Assembly (NCBI GenBank): GCA_025642075.2
Contig: JAODUO010000490.1
Span: forward strand, 222,501-286,500
Direction of reading: 5' to 3'
DNA from: Ridgeia piscesae
Lineage: Eukaryota; Annelida; Polychaeta; Sabellida; Siboglinidae
Length of the DNA: 64,000 nt
Under the pieces are notes generated by a model. The model saw only the letters and a program-made list of their open reading frames with translations. It ran no database searches and had not been told where the DNA came from. Below are positions 41,001 to 53,800 of this stretch, piece by piece; position 1 is the first letter of the stretch; each line of letters opens with the position of its first letter. The position numbers were made by a program, and so were the translations under genes.

Positions 41001-44000
41001 GGCCGGGACTCGAGCCGACTGGTAAACAACTCCACCTGTTGGCAAGTGCATGAAATAGCGAGCAGTTTGCTGTGGCCGCCGCCGGCGCATGGCGTTTGCG
41101 CATGCAGCCACCTCCGCACTTCGCTCAGTCCTCGGCTGCAGATTAACACCTAGGTGTCTCTGGTAGTCATATAGACATCGATGTGATGTTGTGTTGTTTG
41201 TATGGTTTAACAGTATTTAATGCAAGTTATGCCGTTTTGAATGATTCCTCGACGGTTGCACCACTTATAACATCAGCATGGCTGGTGCGCCGACTAATTA
41301 AGTGAAAATCCGACTCTTGCCAGTCTTCAATACCGACCACCACAGGGCACTGTCGAATGACATTAAGAGCATATCATATTGTGGTTGTGCAGTGTTTCCC
41401 GATTTGAATAGACTGCCTGTTCGCGTGCGTGTTACAACGAGTGTGCGTGTGTATTATTGCACTGTTAGGAGGTTTGCGAAGGGATGTTTCACACTTACAT
41501 TTGTGTTGTTTGTCGTTTTTTGGCAGAGTCAAGTCATTTTCATTTGTTGCTTACGCTGGTTTTATTACCGTGTGCAGTTTCGTTGACTCAGATCGCGTTG
41601 TGATACTAACACTTTCCAGCATATATACGCATCATGTGCCGTCTATCTCTGACTGCGGTTTTCGAATAAGCATGTTCTTTGTTAAATTATTCCCAAGGTT
41701 GACAACATAACGTTTCTATGAATTTTTGACTAATATTTCGAAAACAACAGTTGTACAGTTTGGTATGTAAAGAATTTGATAAATAATTTTAGTATAATAA
41801 ATTGGTGTATGATTTGCACATCCAATGCTGTAAATAGTGAAGTGCCGCTGGCCGTCGTCCTCATGTTTAACTAATACTCCAGATGCCACTAACGAACCTG
41901 CTTCAAGCTGCATAATAAATTGGGCGACACGTCCATCCTAAAAAGAACACAAACATAAACATTTTATATTTGGTGTTTATATATTTCATAATAGTTCATT
42001 GTTTCAAACTAACTACCAGATTTTATCTTTTGGTTATTTGATGCTGATGTTTCGGGTTCCTGTCACCAGGGGTGTTCTTGGAATCGACGACCGACTTCAC
42101 AGTCGACGCCCGCTCTGTGACGCCCAATGGGGATGGAGCGGTGAAGGCATTTGTGACCGTGCCCAACGGCCAGAGGATGGAGGCGATAGTGACCAACAAC
42201 AAGGACGGAACCTACAAGTGCATGTACACACCCTTCGAACAAGGTCAGTAGTGCACCTACAAGTGCATGTACACACCCTTCGAACAAGGTCAGTAGTGCA
42301 CCTATAAGTACATGTACACACCCTTCGAACAAGGTCAGTAGTGCACCTACAAGTGCATGTACACACCCTTCGAACAAGGTCAGTAGTGCACCTACAAGTG
42401 CATGTACACACCCTTCGAACAAGGTCAGTGCACCTATAAGTGCATGTACACACCCTTCAAACAAGGTCAGTGCACCTACAAGTGCATGTAGACACCCTTC
42501 GAACAAGGTCAGTAGTGCACCTACAAGTATATGTACACACCCTTCAAAAAAGGTCAGTGCATGTACACACCCTTCGAACAAGGTCAGTAGTGCACCTACA
42601 AGTATATGTACACACCCTTCGAACAAGGTCAGTGCACCTACAAGTGCATGTACACACCCTTCGAACAAAATCACTAGTGCACCTACATGTGCATGTACAT
42701 ACCCTTTGAACAAGGTCAGTAGTGCACCTACATGTGCATGTACATACCCTTTGAACAAGGTCAGTAGTGCACCTACAAGTGCATGTACATACCCTTCGAA
42801 CAAGGTCAGTAGTGCACCTATAAGTACATGTACACACCCTTCGAACAAGGTCAGTAGTGCACCTACAAGTGCATGTACACACCCTTCGAACAAGGTCAGT
42901 AGTGCACCTAAAGTACATGTACACACCCTTCGAACAAGGTCAGTAGTGCACCTACAAGTGCATGTACACACCCTTCGAACAAGGTCAGTAGTGCACCTAT
43001 AAGTACATGTACACACCCTTCGAACAAGGTCAGTAGTGCACCTACAAGTGCATGTACACACCCTTCGAACAAGGTCAGTGCACCTACAAGTGCATGTACA
43101 CACCCTTCGAACAAGGTCAGTAGTGCACCTACAAGTGCATGTACACACCCTTCGAACAAGGTCAGTAGTGCACCTACAAGTGCATGTACACACCCTTCGA
43201 ACAAGGTCAGTAGTGCACCTATAAGTACATGTACACACCCTTCGAACAAGGTCAGTAGTGCACCTACAAGTGCATGTACACACCCTTCGAACAAGGTCAG
43301 TAGTGCACCTACAAGTGCATGTACACACCCTTCGAACAAGGTCAGTAGTGCACCTACAAGTACATGTACACACCCTTCGAACAAGGTCAGTAGTGCACCT
43401 ATAAGTACATGTACACACCCTTTGAACAAGGTCAGTAGTGCACCTACAAGTGCATGTACACACCCTTCGAACAAGGTCAGTAGTGCACACCCTTCGAACA
43501 AGGTCAGTGCACCTACAAGTGCATGTACACACCCTTCGAACAAGGTCAGTAGTGCACCTACAAGTGCATGTACACACCCTTCGAACAAGGTCAGTGCACC
43601 TACAAGTGCATGTACACACCCTTCGAACAAGGTCAGTGCACCTACAAGTGCATGTACACATCCTTTGAACAAAGTCAGTAGTGCACCTACAAGTGCATGT
43701 ACACACCCTTCGAACAAGGTCAGTAGTGCACCTACAAGTGCATGTACACACCCTTCGAACAAAGTCAGTAGTGCACCTACAAGTGCATGTATACACTCTT
43801 CGAACAATGTCAGTAGTGCACCTACAAGTGCATGTATACACTCTTCGAACAATGTCAGTAGTGCACCTACAAGTGCATGTACACACCCTTCGAACAATGT
43901 CAGTAGTGCACCTACAAGTGCATGTATACACTCTTCGAACAATGTCAGTAGTGCACCTACAAGTGCATGTATACACTCTTCGAACAATGTCAGTAGTGCA

Positions 44001-47000
44001 CCTACAAGTGCATGTACACACCCTTCGAACAAAGTCAGTAGTGCACCTACAAGTGCATGTACACACCCTTCGAACAATGTCAGTAGTGCACCTACAAGTG
44101 CATGTACATACCCTTCGAACAAGGTCAGTAGTGCACCTACAAGTGCATGTATACACTCTTCGAACAATGTCAGTAGTGCACCTACAAGTGCATGTACACA
44201 CCCTTCGAACAAAGTCAGTAGTGCACCTACAAGTGCATGTACACACCCTTCGAACAAAGTCAGTAGTGCACCTACAAGTGCATGTACACACCCTTCGAAC
44301 AATGTCAGTAGTGCACCTACAAGTGCATGTACACACCCTTCGAACAAGGTCAGTAGTGCACCTACAAGTGCATGTATACACTCTTCGAACAATGTCAGTA
44401 GTGCACCTACAAGTGCATGTATACACTCTTCGAACAATGTCAGTAGTGCACCTACAAGTGCATGTACATACCCTTCAAACAATGTCAGTAGTGCACCTAC
44501 AAGTGCATGTATACACTCTTCGAACAATGTCAGTAGTGCACCTACAAGTGCATGTACACACCCTTCGAACAAAGTCAGTAGTGCACCTACAAGTGCATGT
44601 ACACACCCTTCGAACAAAGTCAGTAGTGCACTACAAGTGCATGTACACACCCTTCGAACAAAGTCAGTAACATTGGTGGCTGTCTTCGGTGCTTACTAAA
44701 TGTTTCTTTCAATCAAGTATTATACATGATTATTTATTGCATTCTGTCTACAGACGCATTATGAACTTAGTTAAGCAATTGTAAGCGTAAACGTTTGAGA
44801 ATTGCATTTCTTTGACACTTTTTACAACAATTTGCATTGTATATATGGTGTAAAATGTGTTGTTGATATACAGTTCCTTCATTCAAATGATTTCCATCCA
44901 TCATTAACCCTGCAATATGGTTTTGCACATTTATAATTTCCGTGGTGGCACAGACAGTTACATTTTTTATTTTGCAAATAACTTGTGTCCTATTTTGTGT
45001 GAAGTCATTCATAGTCGTCAGTTCACCTGCAACCTGAACAACTATTAACATTTTAATGTACTCAGGGAGGATTGGGTCTGATAGTTGGGATCCTTTGCAA
45101 GAGCAGGAACATAAAGGGAAATATGAGCCCTGATGTTTCCAAGAGACAGGTAAAGAATCTTTGCAATGGCGGTTGTACTACTCATGGCTGAATTGTAGGA
45201 AGTCTCACATTGTTCAGAACCCGGAAATGTTTATGTGTCCTGCCATAATGTCCCCTGTCAACTGCTGTAGGACCCCACAAGGTGGACGTCACGTATGAGG
45301 GTCTACAGATCCCCAAGAGTCCCTTCAACGTGGAGGCTGTGCCTGGGTGTGATGCGACCAGGGTCCGCGCCTACGGACCAGGTAAATTCTACTGTAAAAT
45401 CAGCAGGCTACTGTGTGTCCATCTCGATTTAGTGTCCCCATAAAATCTTGCTTAAACATGAGCATAACTATGTGATATAAATATGGATTTCTTTTAACCA
45501 TTCATTGGTTAATAACCACCTGGATGTTGAAGGTTGTGAATTGTTTTTGTAAATGTTTTGGCTTTTCACAAAATGTACCTTACACTGAGAACTGTTGTGT
45601 CTTCGCATAAATACCAAATGTTGTAGTTGTCAGTTTGTGTTCCTAGAATCAGGGCTGACGTAGGAACTAGGGCGTTTATCTGTGGCTGCACCAACTCGTT
45701 GGAACACGACCCCTCTTAGTGCTAGACAGTAGAAACTATTACACAGTTCTGCGATCTTTTAAAAATACCTTTATATCTTCGCCTATCCAACATAGCTACA
45801 TGTCTTTTCAGTTCATCTGTTAATAATTTATTAATTCATGGATAATAATATGGTTTCACAGGATTTATTCCCAAAATAAGTTAATGTGTCATTATGATTA
45901 ACCCTGACTGTTGTTTGCCCTAGGTCTGGAGGGAGGTAAGACAGATGAGCCGGCTATATTCACCGTGGAGACCCGTGGGGCTGGACAGGGTGGACTTGGA
46001 CTGGCCATCGAGGGCCCGTCCAAGGCCCAGATGTCGTGCAAGGACAACAAGGACGGCAGCTGCACCGTCGAGTACATGCCCACCAAGCCAGGGGAGTACG
46101 AGATCTCTGTCAAGTTCGCTGACAAAGACATCCCAGGTACGCAGTGTGTCACACAGAGAACGGCATTATGGGAAACTTTCATGTGTCGCAGTCAGAAGTT
46201 AACCTTGTTAATTGAAATCGGTTTGTTTGTAATATGGCGTATGTAATTGACAGTTGAATGACATTTCAAAACAAATTGTCGGCCTGCAAAATCCGGGTAA
46301 TACATTTCAGATCTGAGCAGTCAGTACTCCTAGATCAGAAAATTGGGAAGTGTGGCTTTTCAACATATGGAGAAAATATGTCCCTTGCATTGCTTTGAAT
46401 ATTACATTCAAAGTACAAAGATACTTTATATTCAGAATGTTACCAGTACTCGAAACAAATTTGGGAAAGTTACCATAATTTATGCATTATTCGTATTAAA
46501 CATTTTAACAATGTTTTTAATCACAATTTGGATGATGTTTATGTATAGAATTTTGATAGTACATGTATTAATAGTTTAACATTTTGCTAATGCAAAAACT
46601 GAACAAACCATAAATCAAGGACACATTGCACAACATTTCACTGCCTATTAGTTAACCCTTTTCCCCTGTGTGACTGCGTTAACCCTCTCCCTCTGTGTCT
46701 GCAGGCAGCCCCTTCAAGGTGGGCATCACGGATGAGATCAGGCCCGAGAAGGTGCGGTGCTTCGGGCCAGGGATTGAGCCCGAGGGCGTGAGGAAGGGCC
46801 AGCCCGCCAAGTTCACGGTTGACACAACTGGGGCGGGCCAAGCCCCTCTTGATGTCAACGTCACCGACAAGGCTGGTGGGTGACACGTGGGGGTGTATGG
46901 ACGGGGACGTCATGTCTCATTTGGGGGGTCATTAATGTTCTCTTATTTACAGTTATTATAGATTTCGGTTAAGTAATGAAAGGTTCTAGTGGCAGAATGC

Positions 47001-47443
47001 TACTATAATTTATCGCTTTTTTACATATAACAAGTAACTATATATTATAACTGAATGAACATTTCTAGGTTAGTAACTCATGTGTGTCATCCTGAGTAAG
47101 GTTTGGGTTAGTGCCATGAGTAAGGTTTTACTGTGTTGATATCAGTTGAAGCCATAAAAACAGCACATGCATCGTGTATATCTGCACATTTTGTAAACAC
47201 AATCATACAGACGTGCATGCATACATGCACATACACCTCATGTGCATACACATGCATGCACACAACAAACATCTTATGCACACATACATGTGCATACACA
47301 CAAACAAATGACACAAGCATACACACGCCCACACACCCACAAGCACACATGCACACACCCATAAACATATGCACACACACATACACATGAATACACACAC
47401 ACACATAAACAACATAAACAAACACATGCATGCACGGGGGCAT

Positions 47444-47480
<37 letters not shown>

Positions 47481-47529
47481 CACACACAAACACAAACACG
47501 TACATACACAGGCACACACACATACAGAC

Positions 47530-47588
<59 letters not shown>

Positions 47589-47807
47589 CACACACACACA
47601 CACACACACACAACACACACACACACACACACACATACACACGCAGTCACACACACGCAACACACACACATGCAAGTACACTCACACACACATACACACA
47701 TACGCAAGTACACACATACACACGCAAGTACACACATACACATGCAAGTACACACATACACACGCAAGTACACACATACACACACACAGTAACACACGCA
47801 CGCGCAT

Positions 47808-47850
<43 letters not shown>

Positions 47851-50800
47851 GATGGATTCAGTACTGACCATTCCACTACATCATCTGACCAACACCATGT
47901 TTCAGGCAAGAAGCAGCCGGCCCAGATTCAGCCGGTCAGTGAGGACGCTTTCGAAGTGACCTACTACCCAGAGGTCGAAGGTCCCTGCAAGGTGGACGTC
48001 CTCTATGCCGGTCAGCCGGTCCCCAAGAGGTCAGTGGTCACAGTGACACGGTTAGCTGGTTGACTGGATGTTGGTTGAAATTAATCAACATGTTAGTTTT
48101 AAACATTTGTGAACATTGTTTGATTTACAGGAAACGCAAAACACCAGACTGCCATTTTGAAGTTTGAGCAATTTTGTTCACACTGCATCGCCTTAGTTCA
48201 TTCAGCTGTATGAATGAGTGCCTGACTATAGACAGTGGTGGTTGTAAATAAACAACGAGTCATTGTAGTGTGGCTGATGTTGAATTGGTGTGAAGAATAA
48301 AAGGCTACGAACATTCCTAACATTTGGATGCTGGGTTATTTAAGAATGGACCGTTATTTCGAATAATGCAGTCGTAGTAAATCAGTTAACTTTAGGGGCA
48401 GTAAGACTGAGATATGTACCGAGGTGTATGGATACGGTGGATGAATTGAGTGGTGGCTCCAATGTGACTGATGGCTGATGTGGTAACTGCACAGGGATAG
48501 TAGATACTAAATGAACATTAGATTTAGAAACATTTTTATTGTAAAACAAATATATAATGGCAATAACCTTCACTTCACGATTGGGTATACTTTTTATTCA
48601 CTAGTTGTCAGTTAATAACTCATGTTCTTGCAGTCCGTTCAAGACGCAGGTGAAGCCAGTGTTTGACGCCAGCAAGGTGAAGGTCAGTGGAGAGGGGGTC
48701 AAGCCCACTGGGGTGCTTGCCAGTCTCCCCGTGTCCTTCACCATTGACTCGAGGGAGGCGGGAGTGGCTGACGTCGACGTCAACATCAAGGTATGGACTT
48801 CTTATAGGCTATTAACAAAAAGAAAGCAACATTTTAACAACACAGTTTCCTTGCAAACTGATTGAGTTTCACATAAATGACAGCTGTTTTAAGATTAATA
48901 AAATCTAATTAAATGAAAATTAGATGTGTATAAAACTAAGTGTAACATTTGTCATTAAATCATGTTGAACATTGGCATGAAAAAGTAATCTATGTAATTC
49001 TAAAGATAAAATTCTTTTTAAAATATTGTTAGTTCAACAGTATTCTTGACAAAATATGACATGGAATCTTGTTTATAAGACTAGGCATGAGACATAAACT
49101 GTTGTGAGCTTTAAATAAACCAACCGATGTATGATGTGTTAATTGATATCACGTGTTAATTAATATTTATTTAAGGCATCATGGTAATTGAGTTATAACG
49201 ATAACATAAATATTGTAGCCTAACCTGTCGTAAACCAGTTTTGTTACCAATTTGACAATGTCGCCTTGGCTTTGCAGAGCCCCAATGGCCGACCAGTACC
49301 TACCAACGTGCAGGACAATGCCGACGGTACCTACGTTGTCACCTATGTGCCGGAGGATGTCGGCACCTATACCGCCGAGGTCACATACGGGGGCCAGAAA
49401 GTGCCAAAGTCACCATTCAAGGTTCAGACCAGTCCCACTGGTGACGCCAGCAAAGTGAAGATTCTCGGTGAGTGAATACACATTTCATTGTGTCTAGTTG
49501 GCAGTGAAAGGTTTATTCGTGTATCGTGTAATTTTTATTTGTTTATTACATATTATGAATTAACTTATTATATTTAACAGTAAAAGCTAGCAGTGTAAGG
49601 TTATTCGTGTAATTGTCTTTGTTTATTATAAATTGTTGTTATTGTGTTTAACTTGAACACATTGTTTTTGTGCTTAACATTTTAATTTTTTTCTTGTATA
49701 TACATACATATTTTCCTATTGATAATCTTGGAATGATCTTTGCTTAGATCTCTTCTCCATAAGCTGTATTATATATGTCTGATTTCATGTTTTCGATTGC
49801 TAATTATGCATATTCAGGTATCACAAATCTGACTGTTGTGTTGTTCGTACTATTTGTGTACTCCTTCAATTTGTCTGTTTGCTAGTTTTGTAATAATATC
49901 ACAAATACAGCTGGAAAATGTATTCTCTTTTTTCAAGAATAAACATGGTTTCACCTACATTTATATTAACCATTAAACGGTGTCACCCGATAAAAACAGC
50001 GTAACAACATGATGTGTAACCAAGCTGACATTCTTCCCACCAGAGGGCATCCGTACGACGATCGCGGTTGGCGAGGAGTGCGTCATCAACATCAACGCTG
50101 CGGAGGCTGGCATCGGCAACATCACCTGCAGCATCAGCAGCAGCGCTGACACCGACGTCGACATCTCCGTCATCGACAATGGCGATGGCACCGTCAGCAT
50201 TGTGTACACGCCGCAGTACCCGGGCGCCTATTCCATCAACATCCAGTTCGGAGGCCAGCCCGTACCCAATGGACAGTTCAACCAGGAGGTGGGTTCTCGC
50301 GTGGATTTGTGACCCCAAAACGGGAGTTTGTTGTGATTTTCTTTCGTTTTGCAGGGCGTGTTTACGTGCGACGATCAGTGATGACTTTTCGTAGCCTGTC
50401 ACGGAATTGGCGTGGAATTTAAATCGACGTTGTTTGTTCCGTTTCTTGGAATCATCTCTCAGGTTAAGATGGTAATTATTAGCAGGATGGCCTCGATTGG
50501 TTCACCATGTATATCTTCTAACAGTAATTCTGGGAACCTGGGTTTACAGCTTATCTCCACTACATTTGTCTTCATTCCAGCATTAATAATAATTTAAGCA
50601 TTTAATATATGCCATGTGTTTCAGTAAAACACCTGCTTATAGGCGCTACAAATGAAGAAATAAGTACTGAAACAGACAAGGTCGATTTAGTTTGTTTGTA
50701 TTTCACTTCCGCAGCATTTGGTTGGTCTGAACCCCGTCATAAAACGTAGTGTCATCGTCACTGACATTTACTCCTGTCTTTGGCAGGTGACGCTAGGTAG

Positions 50801-53800
50801 GTGAATTCTCACCTGTTGTTTTTAATGATTTGAATAATTAGTAAGCAGTTTATTGTTTTATTTTAATAAGTACATCTGATTTTATGTTTTACTTTTTAAA
50901 CTTACTTTATTTATTGATTAGTAACAAGAAAACAAGATGATCCTGAATACAGTTCTAGACATGATGTAAGTTTTAAATATAGAATAAAAATTTAACTGTG
51001 GACATTTGAGTATAATTAGTAATGATTTATTCAAACTACTGATGCAGATCTATGACATTTCGAAGTAGAACAACAATTTTGCCTGCATTATTTCTCACTT
51101 TGAAGTTTCACAACATATGTAATATTACGTATGTTAAAATAAACCAGTTACGTTTTGTTTTCAGATTTAAAAACATAGATAGCAGTAGTACAAAGTCCGA
51201 TTGTTTTCCTCGTAAAATCATGATGTGAAGTGTAATACTATTGTAATTTACTTCAGTCAACCACAGCAGGTCATTTATACTGTAATTTGAACATTATCAC
51301 TTCACGAGTTTCTACTTTGTCTTTCACCATTCAGCAACAGCTGATGATAATTTAAAAATTACAGACAATTTCTTTCTATATAGTTCCCATCACATTGCAC
51401 ATGTTTAATGGTTTTAAATCATTTGCATATTTTGTGTAACTTTTTATTTGCGTACATGCCAGTAGAACGTCCGTTCGTGCGATTGACTTAGAAATAGTTT
51501 CAATGACGTCTCTCGGTGCATACCTGAATGGCGCTTGCGTAATCCTGACTCGGCTTCCTTCACAAAAACGGTCGCTCACCGACAACATGAGGAGTGAGAT
51601 ATGTGAGTTGACTGAGCCTCAGTTCACAGCAGCTGCTGGGAAATCTGTGTAGTCCCAGCGGGGATGTGTTGATGGTTCCCCTACTTGTAATCTCATGTTA
51701 GATAACTATTTAATGACCTCGCCCAGTGACTGATGGGTGTGGTTGAGGGGGAGGGGTGATGTCTGACATCCAGGGCTTGGTGTGGGGGTGGAGGGGTATA
51801 GTTTATCTGTTGGCCGGGTTTGGCCTGGTTGGCGCAGGTTACTGGGTAGTGCTATAGTGGAAGGAGTGTGGAATTTATTGAAGTCCTGTCATTTGTAATG
51901 TATTACCTTTGTAATAGTTAGAACATATAACCATAACTTACCATCGTAATTATTCCCAAATGTGGCATTAAGACTGCACTAAATTACACGAAATATTTCC
52001 AGTAAGCAATAATTGTACTTTTAACCCTAGTTAATAAAGAAATAACTGATTGTATCAAACTCTGATCAAATCTGTGTGTAGATACATCAAAACGTTGCTC
52101 TCTCTCGTGGCCTTGGATGCTGTGTGCATTCATGAAGTCCCTTGGATCATAGCCAAGGAATCTGAAGCTGTTAAAAGAAATTGGTTGTGACGTCTGGTCT
52201 GTCAGCAATTCACTCCATTCAATGTGTCCGAAAATATCCCTAAATCAATGCCACCACCTGGCTGTGGTCAACAAGGATCTAGATCATCTTCCTGTGGCAT
52301 TCCTCGGAAGCGTTCCTCCGAGCGGGATCCTGTGTGTGTGGGGGGGGGAGTGGGGACATCAGCCACGGGTTCCTTCTTTGAGACGTCTCTGTACAGGCCG
52401 GTGTAACTTTGTTGTAATCACTGGCGCCTTTTGCCAGAGAGGGAGATTACGACAGATTGTGTGCTGTTGTATAGGCTAGCTCAGCCACTGAGTGCTGATT
52501 GCGGCTTGGTTTATAGGCAGGCGTAGTACTGGCAGTTGTGATTTGGAAGCCGGAACTCTGTGGATAAAGTGTGCCCACAAACTGGGTTCATAGATTTGTG
52601 GGCATTGGTAGTGCTGTAGTGGGTTGAGATGTTGGATAGAAGGCACTTGGACAGGTTGAAGGCACTCGCTGGAGGACTGTGTGACAGCCAGGACGAATAG
52701 GCTTTGTGTGAGAGATTTACACATCAACGTGTGAATGTTACAGTAGAGGGCAGGTGTTTTGTGGCTGAGGATCTCCAGTGTGTTGAAGACTTTACTTCAC
52801 ATTGCTCAGTGTTCACTTGGATCTGGGAACACACTCTGATGTCTGGTGTCACGGATAAGGTTGATGATCACCCAATGAGGACATCTTGTTGAAGTCATAA
52901 TCACCCGGGGCGTGTATTGATGACAGTCAATCGGTGAACTAACATTTATTTATCAGGTGAAACTTTTCTTTATATGACAAGATCAGAAAATTGTTGGCAA
53001 AGAGATGATCTTTGACAGACAGGTGCCTGGTCTGATCTAGACATCAGTGAGGACACTTTTATATGTAATAACTCACATCGTTGGCTGGTGGAACTGTTAG
53101 TTCAACAACACGGAAATCCACGATTGAGTAATAGTTTACGGTCACGAACTACAATGGATGGAAGAAAGAACGAGCTGCAAAATGGTGACATGACCCTTGT
53201 GACGAAATCGAAGAACGTCGACCGATACATGTTTGTGCAGAACTACCGCGCCGTTCAGGTGAAAAACTACTACACTGCTCACAGCGCCATCTCACGGCAG
53301 CGACCGGTGACATGGGGCACGATCGAGAAGAACTACCAGGTCAGTAGAACGGTGTCGCCAGGGGGCTCTGGTGGTCATTTTTTTCCTGTCCTGGGGTGTG
53401 AAACTGTGAATCACCGTGAGTGGTCTTAATGACCAAACTTATCTGAGAACTTATGTTTACCTTTGGCTGACCACAGGCTGTTGAGGGTCAAGAGAATTAT
53501 GTGCCAGAGCATTATGTACCGCGGCATAGTGCGACGAATGATCATCTGCCAGAGGATTATATGCCAAAGCGGTCCGATAGAGAGAAGAATGATAGGCGGA
53601 GAGGAGGAAACCGACCAGAACCGAGGCTGCCCCGGGTATTTCTGGCGACATCTTAGCATCTTGGTGGAAATCATGTTTAGTTATGCCTGCTACACTTGTG
53701 AATTGGCCAATGTAATATTGCCAAGGCTCGTGTGCACTGTTAGGTTAAGAAATATGGAAAAGAGTTGAAAAACAGGAATGAATTGAGATACTGATAGTTA

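Noticed and set aside
40301..41149. 282-residue ORF on the - strand
   Set aside because: Shadow of the large exon 18, caused by its biased third positions.
42063..44669. CRISPR-like array
   Set aside because: Units are direct head-to-tail with no unique spacers, and the locus is in a eukaryotic intron.
42063..44699. Very long ORFs (787 and 580 residues on -, 425 and 329 on +) with 15-residue repeats
   Set aside because: They arise because a 45-bp minisatellite is a multiple of three and free of stops in several frames. The unit is derived from exon 19 and its intron, and the peptides have no independent start, composition or homology support.
47108..47959. Cys/Val and His/Thr ORFs
   Set aside because: Translation of a (CA)n microsatellite.
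53088..53153. Upstream extension of the 53154 exon as an internal coding exon
   Set aside because: The only evident acceptor (CTGTTAG at 53100) puts exon 26 into a frame with TGA within nine codons, and other AG steps give stops or wrong phase.
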